Positions 1 through 11,600 of a stretch of DNA of 64,000 nt are shown piece after piece. Every line of letters starts with the position of its first letter. Positions within the stretch are counted from its first letter, which is position 1. The notes below the pieces were generated by a model. It saw only the letters and a list, made by a program, of their open reading frames with translations. It was not told the origin of the DNA and searched no databases. This stretch comes from Blattamonas nauphoetae (Eukaryota; Preaxostyla; Oxymonadida): assembly GCA_033064195.1 (NCBI GenBank), contig JARBJD010000018.1:429615-493614 (forward strand), read 5' to 3'. The position numbers and the translations under genes were made by a program.

Positions 1-519
1 CTTCATTTCTTGCTTTCTTGCTTTCTTTCAGATTCGAAATCGCCCTCGTTCGTTCGCTCGTCGCTTTCGTCTGAAATCGCTTCTTTCGTGATCAGGGAAT
101 TTGGAGATTGGTCTTCGTGTGCTGCATTGGAATCAGTGTGTTCCATTCCTTCATCTTCTTCATTTCTTTTCAGTGTTGTTCTTGCATGGAATCACTCTTT
201 TTCGAACCTGAAAACGCCGACTCGCTTTTTCTCCAACAAAAGGACTTGACCATTTCCACATTCAAGGCAATCAGAGAATCATCGCCTCTGCCTGTTGTTC
301 TCTCCACATTGGCTCGGATTTCTCTCTTTCCCCATCTCAGAATCGCCTACGATTCTCTCTGGACACTTTACTATCTCGTCGAACGAGATCCATCTGCTCT
401 CACTCTCCTCCCCTCACCCATCTTCCCATCCTCTTCCCCACTCCAACAATATTCTGGTCTCTCATTCCTGGACGCTCTGACAAAGAAACTCCGAATCGTT
501 TTCTCCGAATTCCAAACTA
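1..519 (+). pseudogene. Helical (ARM/HEAT-like) family protein, copy 1, 5' part before insertion
   Basis: This is the 5' portion of a multi-copy gene family seen four times in the window. Upstream exons lie outside the window. The segment begins in a T-rich tract ending TTTCAG, reads into an arginine-rich exon at about 32-95, and reaches the large final exon near the codons MESLFFEPE (ATG at 186). The encoded part is hydrophobic-helical, with the family signature ARISLFPHLRIA, and stops being alignable at 519, exactly where the first DIRS-like insertion begins. The reading resumes at 3651. No enzymatic motif is visible and the function is unknown; the ARM/HEAT label rests only on the helical repeat-like pattern. 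Whether the allele is expressed is doubtful because of the 3.1-kb interruption. Confidence 0.7.
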
Positions 520-591
520 ATCGAAGATTTAGCAGAGCGAAGAAGAGTGAGATCAATCTCTGAAGTGAGTCGAACACAACAATGGGTTAGA
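520..591 (+). repeat. Left terminal repeat of DIRS-like insertion 1
   Basis: Positions 520-550 form the left-specific tip, matched in reverse complement (31 of 31) at 742-772. Positions 542-591 are repeated in reverse complement at 3566-3615 near the right end. Confidence 0.85.
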
Positions 592-741
592 CCCTTGGGA
601 GACTCATATAGAAAAGGGAGAAGAGTACATGCCGAATCAAGGTCTAATCACGTCGAAAAGAATAACAAAACCAAAAACCAAAGGGCAGAGCGAAGACACT
701 CCACATCAACTGAAACCATTCCTTGTCGGGTGGGAGGGTGG

Positions 742-813
742 TCACTCTTCTTCGCTCTGCTAAATCTTCGATCACTCTGCAGTGATCTGATTCAGCCGAG
801 CTACGAAGAGTGA
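742..813. repeat. Internal complementary region (joined-tip block) of insertion 1
   Basis: Positions 742-772 are the exact complement of the left tip (520-550) and 770-813 the exact complement of the right tip (3607-3650), with a 3-nt overlap at 770-772. In DIRS elements such a block is proposed to template joining of the two ends during formation of a circular DNA intermediate. It lies about 220 bp inside the left end, as in the other two insertions of this window. Confidence 0.85.
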
Positions 814-1763
814 GTCTTGGGAGTCATCACCTCGTTGATGAGGATGGACTCTTCGCCGTTTTCCTGTTCTCCAACTGGATCGTGCACTGCCCTCTTCGTC
901 TCCGTCAAAATAAACCCGAAAGTCCAAGAGCAACTTTGCTCTACGCCGAAACCAATATCGGCACTCCATATTCCGAGGATCATGCTGCATCCACGAAGGA
1001 TAGTCTCCAGTCCGTTCCCGTCGATGATGTCATCGTCTGCCATATTCTCCAGTGACACAGAATACTCTCCAGTAACCATGCGATGTCCAACAAATCCAAC
1101 AGTGGGTTGATTCACCTTGGTTAGACGCGATAGTTCAGCAATCGTTTCAAACACAAGGTCAGACTCAAAATGAACTGGTTTCGATGAAGAATTCATCATC
1201 CCACTCACTTCATAAATCGTGACATATTTCAGTCCAAGTTCACCAACTCCAGCTGTGCCATAAAGAACTCCATTGATTCTTCCATTCCCAGACGAATCGA
1301 ATGACACACTCATCGTCTCAGTCCCAGACAATCCTTTCGACTGAGTCATCCTCACTGTGTACTCCTCAGAGAGACCAATCCCAGACAGCGACACAACTCC
1401 TTTCTTGTCCTGATCCGAATATTCAACAAACGGATTCGGAGTGGTCAGACGAGGCGGTTCTGCCATGATCTTTTCGAGATTGGCTTCAAAGAAGTGAGTG
1501 GCTGTCGTCGACGAGACTGTTTGAGAGAACTCAGTCGCATTGTATTCCACTCCATACGACAGTTCAGCATCTGACCAAGGATACAGCAATGCTGACCCCA
1601 TCCACGCATCGTCTAAAACTCTGAACTTCATCGAAACAATGTGCTTCACTGACGAACCAACTGACAGCGAAACATCGTTAGTTTCACCTGTCACTAGTTC
1701 CTTTCCTGTCATCCTCCTCTGCCACCTGTGACGTCGATGCCAATCGGAGGCGAGAGGACGCAA
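801..1763 (-). pseudogene. Beta-helix surface protein fragment carried inside DIRS-like insertion 1
   Basis: A 320-codon open frame with no ATG at its beginning (it opens with TTG) and extending into the internal complementary block at its end. The text is rich in Ser, Thr, Gly and Val with recurring segments such as the stretch around YTVRMTQSKGL and the later SGNGRINGVLYGTAGVGEL, a style seen in repeat regions of long oxymonad surface proteins. No signal peptide, membrane segment or catalytic motif is visible. The most economical reading is a host gene piece captured by the mobile element. An element-encoded protein cannot be excluded. Confidence 0.45.
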
Positions 1764-2480
1764 TGTTGTGAAATGTCGGAAAAAACTGTCCTTTCAGTTG
1801 GCGGAGGGTGATCGAGAAGAACCCTGCTGACCCATGTTCCTCCAACATCGTCGACTCATAGCAAAAACTTTGTATGATGTGGCTGACACAGCCTTTCGCA
1901 ATGAATGAAGATGGAGACTGAACTCCATTCCCTGATATCTCCTTCAATATACTCTGTACCAATTGCGTTGACCATTATCCCTCAATGACGAGGGAAGCGA
2001 CATTCTCCTCTGCCATCTGCGGCGTTGATGCCTTTGAAGGTCAGAGGGCAGGATGATATGAAATGTATCCAACCACTTGTTTTGAATGGTAGATGTGGCG
2101 TTGATGCCATAAATTGTGGTTTGTGATATGAGGTTTGACTTTGTTGTGTCTATTGTGGTTGACGACATCCTAGAGATGTCCGATGACTCCTCTTTTCTAT
2201 CTCTCTCCCCTGATATCTACTACAACACGGGCATTCTGAATTGCATCGGCCAATATCCCTCTCCAACGAGGGCCGCACCTTCCTCCTCTGCCATCCACGG
2301 CGTTGATGCCATTCGGAGGCCAGAGGGCAGTATGTTGTGAAGTGCATCCCAGCATTGACTGTTGAGATGATGTTGTGGCGTTGATGCCAAAAGATGATGG
2401 TTGTGTTATGATGTGTGACTGGTGATAGTCTGATGTGGTTTGTGATGTGATCGTTGGGGCGATGACGCCAACTTAAGAAG
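1715..2480. repeat. Degenerate tandem repeat of about 280 bp
   Basis: Three diverged units recur about every 280 bp (near 1715, 2008 and 2287). Each contains CTCTGCCA, then a core like GGCGTTGATGCC, then GAGGGCAG or GAGGACGC and a TGAAATG-like tail. Additional GCGTTGATGCC cores occur near 2097 and 2375. No credible coding frame spans it. It separates the surface-protein fragment from the gag-like ORF inside insertion 1. Confidence 0.6.
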
Positions 2481-2512
2481 CAATTGAGGTGTTTGATCTG
2501 CTTTCCTGTGTA

Positions 2513-3526
2513 TTACTGCTGGCTCCGCCCTTCATCCTCCTGTCTGAAAAACATATTCACCATTGAAAAAGACCGAAATTGTGGTCCATCTCTGACTGCC
2601 TCTGCAGTCTCCCTTGCCCGAATCGTTTGCTCCATCTCCTGTTGGAGGAGCTCTTCCTGCCGTCGAACGTTCTCCTGTTCCAGCTCATCCTCCCCAATTG
2701 ACGGCTCGACAAGACCGAGATTGACCTTGCGAGCCAGTTCCACCTGTTGTACCAGCTCCGCTGCTTTCAGCCCCATCAACGCCAATGCTTGCACAGAGGG
2801 CATGCCTTGTCGGACAGCTATGAACAGGCCAATACTTAACCTGACCGCGTGGAAGGCCTCATGTTTAAGGCCTACCAATAAACCATCACTATCCCGTGTA
2901 TGTTCTGTAACATAGTTGCTAAGGATATCCATATTCAGCTGAAGCCCTTCGGCCAATTTCAGGACCTCCTTCAGAGTCGCAAGAGCCTGAGCAACCCAGT
3001 TGAAGATCGGGAGCTCCCTTGCAACATCTTCTACCCTGGCTTGCATATATTCGAGGTCTGCTCCAAGTCCAGCTTGAGTTGGAGCGATGCCCATCTGCGG
3101 TTGAAGTGGTGCAGGCTGGAAGACGACTTGTTCTGGAGGCGGTGTTGTCCGGAAGATCCAGGGTGTCATCGATCCGTCATTATCGATATTCGGCGTATGT
3201 ACATCATCACTCTGCCTTTGACGAAACGGTTGAGGGGTCAAAATTCGCTGCTGGACTACATTTGGGACCAGGGCACCTCCGATCGGTCCCTCCCAGTCCT
3301 GGCTATCCAGTCCGAAGTCACAATCAATTGTCGCCAGAAATAGTCGTAAAAGATGGAAAATTGCACCGGCAATGGGATAGAGGTAGGGTGGCAACGCCAT
3401 CTGTTGAAATTTTTGAGCGTCTTCGGAGTTGGGTGAAAGCCCGCTTGTAAACACCTGGACAGCCAAATTGCGAAGCTCCTGCAATCTCGCCTTAAAGATT
3501 TCACCAAACTGCTCTTCTTGAGTCAT
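2513..3526 (-). CDS. Gag-like protein of DIRS-like insertion 1 (putative)
   Basis: A 338-codon ORF using the ATG at 3526, which follows closely on the right inverted repeat (3566-3650). The frame is open further upstream but without an ATG. The product is helical, begins with MTQEEQFGEIFKARLQEL, has a Pro/Gln-rich linker around residues 110-150 (TTPPPEQVVFQPAPLQPQ) and ends in a charged coiled-coil-like stretch of Glu, Gln and Arg. There is no Cys knuckle, protease, reverse transcriptase or recombinase motif. A helical protein with a central proline-rich linker, encoded first from the 5' end of a DIRS-type element, suggests a Gag role, but no family match is claimed. Confidence 0.5.
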   Translation of the reverse strand: MTQEEQFGEIFKARLQELRNLAVQVFTSGLSPNSEDAQKFQQMALPPYLYPIAGAIFHLLRLFLATIDCDFGLDSQDWEGPIGGALVPNVVQQRILTPQPFRQRQSDDVHTPNIDNDGSMTPWIFRTTPPPEQVVFQPAPLQPQMGIAPTQAGLGADLEYMQARVEDVARELPIFNWVAQALATLKEVLKLAEGLQLNMDILSNYVTEHTRDSDGLLVGLKHEAFHAVRLSIGLFIAVRQGMPSVQALALMGLKAAELVQQVELARKVNLGLVEPSIGEDELEQENVRRQEELLQQEMEQTIRARETAEAVRDGPQFRSFSMVNMFFRQEDEGRSQQ

Positions 3527-3565
3527 TGTTGTGTTCAAATTAAAATGCAAATTAAAATTCAGAGA

Positions 3566-3650
3566 TCTAACCCATTGTTGTGTTCGACTCACTTCAGAGA
3601 TTGATCTCACTCTTCGTAGCTCGGCTGAATCAGATCACTGCAGAGTGATC
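3566..3650 (-). repeat. Right terminal repeat of DIRS-like insertion 1
   Basis: Positions 3566-3615 pair with 542-591. Positions 3607-3650 are the right-specific tip, matched in reverse complement (44 of 44) at 770-813. By element orientation this is the 5' end and probably contains the promoter. Confidence 0.85.
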
Positions 3651-4849
3651 TCCCCACCGATCCTTCACACATCCGAAAATACATCCAAGTCTCGAAAGAC
3701 GATCCATTCGTTGTCACACGTTCCCTTCTGTTCTGTTCGTACTCGTTCCTCCTTCCAACTTTTCTTTTACAGGCAACTCCACCAATCGAAGTGTGTTTTG
3801 ACTCTTTCCATCATTTCTCGTCATTTCAGGTTGATTCTGAGATCATTCAAGAATTGATTCTCTTTGTGAAGGAAGCTCTCCCAACGATTCTCACGAACAT
3901 TTCGAACATCGACACTCTCATCGCTTCACTTCCCTCCGACTCTTCTCCAACCACTCCATTGGTTTCTGAAGATGATATAAAAATGATTGATTCTCTGAAA
4001 CTCCTACGAAGGGAGTGTGAAGGCTTTGTGAGTGATGGATGGGGTTTCTTCGTCGATGTTACATTCAACATCACAGAACCCCACCAATCATCCTTCCAAA
4101 CAATCGTCCTCGACGATTCATCCTTCCCTGACCTCATTCTCAACTCTCTCAAACTCAACGACAAAGCCACCAGAACGAACTCTCTCGTCACCATCTCAAA
4201 CATTCTGATTGACTATCCATCGATGAGAAAACAGTTCATGACAGCGGATCTTGTTGTTCGGATGTTTGAAACTGTCGATTTTGTTTCTCTTCCTCTTTCG
4301 GAGTCCAAAACTCTTTTCGTTCTCACTAAATTCATCACCTGGATGTTTACACCGATTGGAGACGATAGAGAAGCATGGTTTCAACAATATCCGCTCATTC
4401 GTGTTTCTGTGTTCGAGCCAGCCAAACAATTCATCACATTCATCTTCCACAATTCGGACAAACTCATTCTGAAAGAAGAAGACAAAACTCGACTCGAAAA
4501 TTGCATCTGTTGGATCCATTTTAACGTCAACAACATGGAACTCCGTTCAGACGAGATTGAAGCAGACTTCGTGTCGGAACTCGTGAAATGGGAAGTGCGA
4601 ACTATGATCGAGATGGAGAACGAAGAGTACTTCAAGCGTGTCTTCAGAAGCATGCTGAACAGAACTTCAGAATGGAATCAAAACAACCGAGAACGGCAGA
4701 AGAGACGAGAAGTGGTTTTGAGAGAAGAAGGGTGGGACGATGCGTTCGAACTGCGAGTGGTGGGGATCGAAGTGGGCAGCAATCAGAAAGTTCAAGGTCT
4801 TGCGAGACGATTCAGGGTCAGGATGACTTTCAATGCGGACGAACTCTGA
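3651..4849 (+). pseudogene. Helical family protein, copy 1, 3' part after insertion
   Basis: Continuation of copy 1. The reading frame at 3651-3790 aligns with the equivalent part of copies 3 and 4 only if the insertion is removed. The C-terminal region then runs open to TGA at 4847-4849. Family landmarks present here are VDSEIIQELILFVKEALPT, ETVDFVSLPLSESKTL, IRVSVFEPAKQFITF and the conserved C-terminal EGWDDAFELRVVGIEV. The product is alpha-helical with regularly spaced Leu and Ile. No catalytic motif is visible. This copy keeps the C-terminal frame that copy 3 has lost. Confidence 0.7.
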
Positions 4850-5642
4850 TGAAGGTCAGTTGTCTGTCGAACCCACGTTCCTCGCTCTTCCACTTTTGTC
4901 AATCTACACCTCGTCTGACCGAACACTCCTCACCTCATACTACGTCTTCCTTTTCTCTTCTTTTTTCTCTCATCATCGCGTTGAAACTGGCTGTGTCGTG
5001 AATGGAGTTGATGGACTGCCATTCATCCCAGAATCACAGTGAATTGAAGAAGAGTGAACATGGAGAGATGGGAACGAAACTATCACCACCTTCAATCTCT
5101 GTCAAATCGAGAATTGTCATCGAACGGGACATTGTCGTTCATGATGAAGTGAGAGACCAGTCATTTTGATGAGTCATGTGATTGATTCACAGTTCGCGAT
5201 GATTTCAGGATTTTCGAAACAAAGATAGATGAAAATGGTTAAGTCTTCAAATGAGATGAAAATGACAAGAAAGGCGACATGTCCCTCTGAAGTGCCAGTT
5301 GTGACGTGCGAATTCTGAACAAGAATGCAAGGAATGCAGAAGTGAAGTGAATCGTACCATGGCGCTGTCTGGTCTGAGCAAGGAGAGAGGAGTGAAGGTG
5401 TCCCCATTCAAGCTGAGACGAGAGAAGCAAAGGAAGAGCACACAAACATCGTGCGATGTGTGTGTGATGCAAGATAGTGCAGAAGCGATGAATCGGGTGG
5501 AAACAAAGAAGTTGGGCGAAGAGTTGTGATGGGAAGGCGTGTGTTGACAAATCAAGACAATTTGTGATCGATGCAACGCGAGTGAAGTCATCAAGTTGAG
5601 TCAACCATCGACATCCTGGAATCCAATGAAGTGTGTGACCAA
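4850..5642. other. Duplicated 3' flank of family copy 1 and unassigned spacer
   Basis: The first roughly 220 bp resemble the sequence following copies 2, 3 and 4 (for example CATGGAGAGATG near 5060, also near 25090, 29565 and 33780). The rest holds only weak minus-strand frames with Cys/His-rich low-quality translation and no start context. I see no gene here. Confidence 0.5.
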
Positions 5643-8600
5643 TCAGTGTTGGTGTGTTTGATGTGAAATGGTGATTCCAGGCTTCGATGGAACGCTCCCA
5701 TGTGGAAGTGGTTGAGGTTGTTCCGCTTGAGGCTTCTCGTCGCTGAAGAACTTCACCAGCTCCGACAGACTTGGGCGGTCGTCGGGATCCAAATCAAGAC
5801 ACTTCGTCAGCATCTCTCGCAGATCTCCATTCTTCACGTTTTGCATGCTCGGTCGCTCTCCAAGTCCAAGCTGCCGTTGAGCATTCACTGCGTCAACTTC
5901 CCCATGCGGCACACAACCAGTCTCGATTTCCCACAAGACAAGGCCAAGACTAAAAACTGACGCTGCCTCCCTGCTGATCGTTTCCTTCCCCCTCTCTTTC
6001 AGTTCGGGCGCATTCCATCGGTGACTCTCTTTCTCTTCTCCCTCCCGACCCTTCCCTAAAAAAGGATGATTTGGGAAAATTTGCGTTGCTTCGTTCAGCT
6101 GAACATTCATCTTCCCATCCTGCCCAAACAGCACCCAGTGAGGCGACAGTTCCGTCAGAACTTGTGCTTCTGGATACTTCTTCGCAATCGCTTCCAACGC
6201 TTGCGTGAGCTTCTTCTGCACTTCCTTCTTGTCAATCACTGTCTGTTTGAACGGCGAGTGAAGTCGCTCGTACAGAGTGTCGTGTGTTTGGATCACAACT
6301 GTGTCGAAGTTCCCGTCGCAGCCAATCGCTTCCACAGGATCGACGTGCGACAGCGCCTTTTCAGTCTCTTCATTGTCAGCTGCCGGATCGTCCTTGGTGG
6401 TCAGCATTTTGTTGCGAATCACGTCGTCGTCTGTTGGAGCGATGAATGTCTGCTCCATCAGAGGATCCTTCTCGACCAAGCATTCGTTCTCGTCCAGTTC
6501 AATCTTCGTCTTTTCTTCCATTTTCGATTTCGACTGTTTGCGGCGACGGAGACAGACGAGAACGATGGCGACAATCAACAACAGTGCCAGAACACCACAC
6601 GCAATCGGAATCGCCCATGGAAGTGTCTGTTTCGCTTGAGCCAGTCGCTCGTTCGCCAGACTCTCTTTCACTCCGAATGTTGAAGTCCCTCGAACTCCTT
6701 TTCCAAACACAAGTCTTCCTCTGAACGCGAACGACTTGTTCAGAAGATTCAGATCTTTCTGAAGGCTCAGGGTCAACTCCAATTCGTGTTCAGTCCAAGA
6801 CTCTGATCGACGAGGCAGCAATTTCACAATCGTCCCCTTTCCTTCCTTCTTCGCTTTCTCATCCCATTCGAAGATCTCCACATCCACTCCACAAGGAATC
6901 AGTGCTTCCCCAACAAGAGTGATCGTCACACTGTCCTTCTTCGTCCATCCACTCGTCTTCTCCGACAGCCAAGGAATGAACAGCGGCGACTTCACTTCGC
7001 TCCCTCCAACAATAATCACACAGTCCGATGTCGATGCCCACAGCGACGGAGAATCTTTCGATCCATCTCCACTCACAACACTCGCCACGTTCACTGTCCC
7101 ATTTCCAACACATCGCATGTTCCGACGAGCACACGACTCTCCGCCGCGAGGACGGTTGTTCTCAAACATGCATCCATGAAGCCCCACTTTCGAGCTCTCC
7201 ACACTCAGCCCTCCTTCCGACCATTCGAAGAAGCGCGTGTTGTTGATTGTCGTTTCCGTTCCGACAACTTTCACAAGTCCTGTCGACCATTCACACAGTT
7301 CGTCTGAGTTGGCTGTTTGTCCTTCCGCTGGCAGAACTCCATCAAACGAGCAGTCGTGGAGTGTCAGATGAGTCCCATCCACAGCAGAGATGAACTCCGA
7401 CAAGACGCAGTCCGACAGTTCAACCTCACCAAACGACACTTTTGTGAACGACGAGAGGACGAATGGTGTTGTCGAGAACGATGCCGAGCGGAACGACAGC
7501 TGAGACACAATCAGAGTTCCTCCTGTCAGCTCAACCAGAGCAAACGAAAACGGGGACGAGCGAGAGAACGAACAGATGTCGAGTGAGAGTTTCCCAGCAC
7601 TGGAGACAAAGACAGACGAGCCTTCGAACTCGTTCACATTAAAACCGATGTTTTCACATTTCACGTTGTGGTTCCCATCTGCAACTCTGTTTCGAATCCC
7701 AGCTTCTCCAATCATTCTCAACGTCGACATCCCATTCGTCGCTCGAATCTGCAGGTCTGCTTTCTTCAGCTCCATTTCTAGATTGTTCACACAACCCTCC
7801 TCAATCAGCAGTTCTTGCGACAATCCCTCCAAATTCGAGTGAGCGGTGAAGAGCGTGCGACACGGTGTTTCTCGACTCCCACATCCATTCGAGTCTCGCC
7901 CGTCTTTCGACGCAAAGATCGTCGACGAGCGGAAAGCGACGAGATAGAACAACAGCGACACGGAGTGGAAGGGACTCGACTCGTTCTCCAAGTTGTCTGT
8001 CCCCCAAAGCGTGTTGTCATCGTCTGGACGACTCAGTCCTTCGAATGTCCCTGTCCAGCTGTCTCGCCAGATCAGTTCTTCAAACGACCGTCCAGACACA
8101 AACACAAATCCCCCTTTCTTGTCGCTTCCACAGCTCGACGAGAACGATGTCGATTCAATCTGGAGAGAGTCCCTTCCAACTCCAGACGAGCACGAAACAT
8201 GAACAACTCCTCCATCATCACAAGACCTGCACGAATCGAATGAACACGATCTAAGTCGAAGAAAACACGATTCGGAGATCGAGCCAGACACAACTGATCC
8301 CGAACAAGATGAGTGGAACCCATCAAATGAACACAACAGAACTGTCAGTGACGAAGCAGCGCTGATGGTGATGAACGAAGTGGACGAGACCGACGAGGGA
8401 CCAGTGAAGTTGAGATGGGAGAGCGACAACGACCCCGATGCAACCATCAATCGGCCTTCTCCTGAAACTGACACTGCTCTGTCCGAACCATCTGATGATT
8501 TGATGCACTGAGATGGCTGGACTGTTTCGACGAGTGTCGAGATTCCAGTGTCGGTGTGGAGCACAACTGTGCCCGATTCTTTCATTGCCGACAATCCACC

Positions 8601-11600
8601 TGCGAGGGATGAACAAGGAAAACTCTCTTGTCCACACTTCGAATGATCCCAAAAGTCGCTCGAAACATGGACGTCTCCAGATGTGTGAGGGAACACGAAA
8701 TAAGCAAGAGGAGCATCGTCTCCATCCTCAACTCCAGTCGCTCCCCAAAATGACTCCATTTCCGACGGCGTCTGATCCGACAACGTTCCAACCAAACTCG
8801 ACCACGAAGACGAAGCATATGTCCCCAAAATCGGCGACGAGATGAAGAAGTCGTGAAGGCCTGTCGATGTCGAGCTCAACACTCGCACTTCCGTCAACAC
8901 AATCCCATTCGCTGTTTTGTCTGTTCGAGAGATGAACACACTCCTTCCCTTTTTTGATTCTCCACAGCTGCAATCCGAAATCTCCACGTTCGACAGAGAG
9001 ATCACTCCCGACGAAACAGAGTGGATCACTGTTCCTGAGATGCTCGACGAGAACGATGCGAACGACACTTCACGAAGGAACAGTGAAGCATCGTTCGAAA
9101 TCGAGAAGAGAGGAATCGAACGGACGGTGTTGGTCTGCGTCGAGTGAGGAGCAAAGGAGAACATCGTGACGGTTAGACAACCACCAGCGAGCGAGAACGA
9201 TGATGTGCTCGTCGCTGTGAGCCTTCGTTTCGTGGCGAGTGATTGGATGGTCGGGGTTTGATCTGATGCGATTGAAACGGCTTCGTTGAAGATGAAGTCG
9301 GTGTCGATTTCCACAATCGAGCCATCGTTCTCGCGAGACAGAGCTTCTTCGATTGTCGAGCACGGCAGCTGCACCAATCCACAGTTCGCATGATTCTCGC
9401 CTTCCGAATGCACATGAGCCGCAGAGGCGGATGTGTGAGGGAACCAGAAGAAGAGAAGGCTCTCTTCACTCGACGACGTCTTCCCCACAAAGGCTCGCTT
9501 TTGGGTTGATGTGAACGCACCAGATGGGATTGGGATTGTCGATTTGATGGAAAGGAAAGCTGACTCGGCTGAAGTCTCTTGGATAGTCAGCGATTCCACA
9601 AGAACACAGCTTCCTGTTCCATTCGAAGTGATGTGAGCGATCGACGATTCAGAGAACTCAGCGAGGATGGCGTTGTGGTGCAGATGGAGAACAGAACCAG
9701 CTGTCGGATGTTGAAACGCGAGGTTTATGACGGTTGTTGAGATGAACGAGATGGAGGCAGAGACAGAGACAGAAAACAAACACGAGAATGACGAAGGAAG
9801 GGAAGTTGAGAGTGAGGGACTCCCAATCTCACACGATGCAACGACGAGTGAGCCATCAGAAACATCGAAAGGCTGATTGGCGCTGCATGACGAGTCGAAA
9901 GAGAACGAAAGCAAGCGAAGAGTGAGTGTCTGCGAGGGTCCATTCATCTTCACATTTCCAGACGACGAAATGGAAAGGTATGATCTGTCAGTCGAGGATG
10001 ATTGAATTGTGAGGGTGTCGATGATGGTGATTGGAAGTGAGGCGACAGCTGAGCTTGTCACTGACAGCAATTCGATGGAGTGATTCACTGCTGACTGGAT
10101 GGAACTGACGAGTGACGAGCAAGGAAGGCGAGAGGAGCCACAGTTCGGATGTGTCGATGAATATGCGGCCCATTGATCCAGAACAACTGATTCGGATGGG
10201 AGGACAAGAAAGAACAGCAGAGACAGTGTCCTCCACTCGTCTTGTTCGTCTTTCGCAGTGTCTGTCCCAAACAGGGTTGCCATCTTCGTGTCGGATGTCA
10301 CGTGGCTCGACCAATCTGAGATTTCCATCTTCGATTCCAAGTTGCGAGTTCGCACAAAGAATCGCTCTCCACTTCTGCCATCTGTCCGAGCACAGTCTGA
10401 GAACGACAGACCGTTCACACTTTTCAGAGTCTCTGCTGTGATCTCGACGAACGCGCTTTTGGAGATTCGAAGACACGACAGCGACGACGATTCAAGATGG
10501 AGAGACGATTCGGAGGAGACGAAGGAGACGACAGGACAGACAAACGATGCGGGAGAGCTCGGAGTCGACGTCTTCACTTCGACTCTCTTCAGAGAAAGAG
10601 CGCCTTTCGAGGACCGGAACAGATTCTGCGAATATTCTGACAAACTGTCGCACACAATCCCAATCGACTCAATCTCAACCGAATCCCCACTTTCAGTCAG
10701 GTCGAACAGTCCACGAGTCGCAAGTGGTTTCATGTCCAAATTCTCGATGTGCAGGAGTGCTAAGTCTCGAATCTCAAAAAGGAATGGAGAAGGATCCGAG
10801 CCAACTTCGATCAGAGTTCGAGTGAGATTTGCGAGTGCTGGTTTTGATGATGTCGTCCCAAACACACTGATGTCTTGCGACGCCACTTCAATCCGAGTTT
10901 CAGTGTAGCTCATGTTCCAAACAAACTGGATCGTCTGAGGAACAAACGAATCGTTCGTGAACTTCTGCTTCAGAAACTTGATTCCATGTCCAAGTGTCGC
11001 ACAGAACGACGATGTCCATTTGCAGTTCTCAGTGTCTTCTCCACTCGGCCCTGTCGTCTTCTCCACAACTGACCCGTTCACCGAGATCTTCGGCTGAGGG
11101 ATCAGAAGACCAATCTCTTCCTTTTCTTGTTCCGTTCCGCTTCTTCCAGAAATCCCCACATGATGCGGCCCACTCAGCGATCCTCCTCCAAACACCATCG
11201 CACTCGACCCTTTCCCTTCCAGAACTGACCCTTCCACAAACACATCGTTTCCTTCTCCTGCTCTGTTCCCCTCAAACCGCGCGTCGTTCGACGATGTCGT
11301 GTTCAGCCTGATCGGACGAGCTGCTGTTGTCGTCCCTTTCACAAAGATCACTCCGCCCTTCCCACTCGGCTGGTCAGCTGTCCCTTCCCCAACCGCTGTG
11401 CAGTTTGAGAATGTCGTCGAATAGGTCGATGCAGCTGAGTGAGTCGCCTCCAAATAATTGGCTGCCGAAAAGTTTGCGAAAATGACGCCGCCGTTCTTCG
11501 CTGTGCAGTTTGCGACGAGAGAGTTTGTGATGACGAGCGTTGTGCCGTCCGTGTTCGCAAAAGCTCCATTTGACGTCGAGGAGATCGAACTGAAAGATGA

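Larger units (their letters stand above)
520..3650 (-). mobile_element. DIRS-like insertion 1 (non-autonomous, gag-like ORF, internal complementary region)
   Basis: This 3.13-kb insertion splits family copy 1. Its two ends differ at the tips (31 nt at 520-550; 44 nt at 3607-3650) but share an inner 50-nt inverted repeat (542-591 versus 3566-3615). An internal block at 742-813 is the exact reverse complement of both tips joined, overlapping by the trinucleotide at 770-772 (complement of ATC at 520-522 and 3648-3650). This layout is the diagnostic structure of DIRS-group retrotransposons, where the internal complementary region sits near the 3' end; here that implies a minus-strand element with its 5' end at 3650. 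Consistently, a gag-like ORF starts just inside the right end. No reverse transcriptase, RNase H or tyrosine recombinase is visible, so it would need an autonomous partner. The predicted empty site aligns gap-free with copy 3, so no target duplication exists. Confidence 0.8.

Noticed and set aside
520-772. The left 250-360 bp of each large insertion as an independent MITE next to a second transposon
   Set aside because: Possible for one case, but the outer ends of the composite share a long inverted repeat and the same arrangement recurs in three different sequence families with precise single insertion sites, which fits one DIRS-like unit better.
5239-5604. Minus-strand ORFs of 115-121 codons downstream of the receptor gene
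   Set aside because: Cys/His/Leu-rich overlapping frames in two registers, no homology pattern, part of a duplicated flank.
6066-6683. Plus-strand ORF of 205 codons opposite the receptor kinase-like tail
   Set aside because: Arg/Cys/Phe-rich shadow of a strongly coding minus strand.
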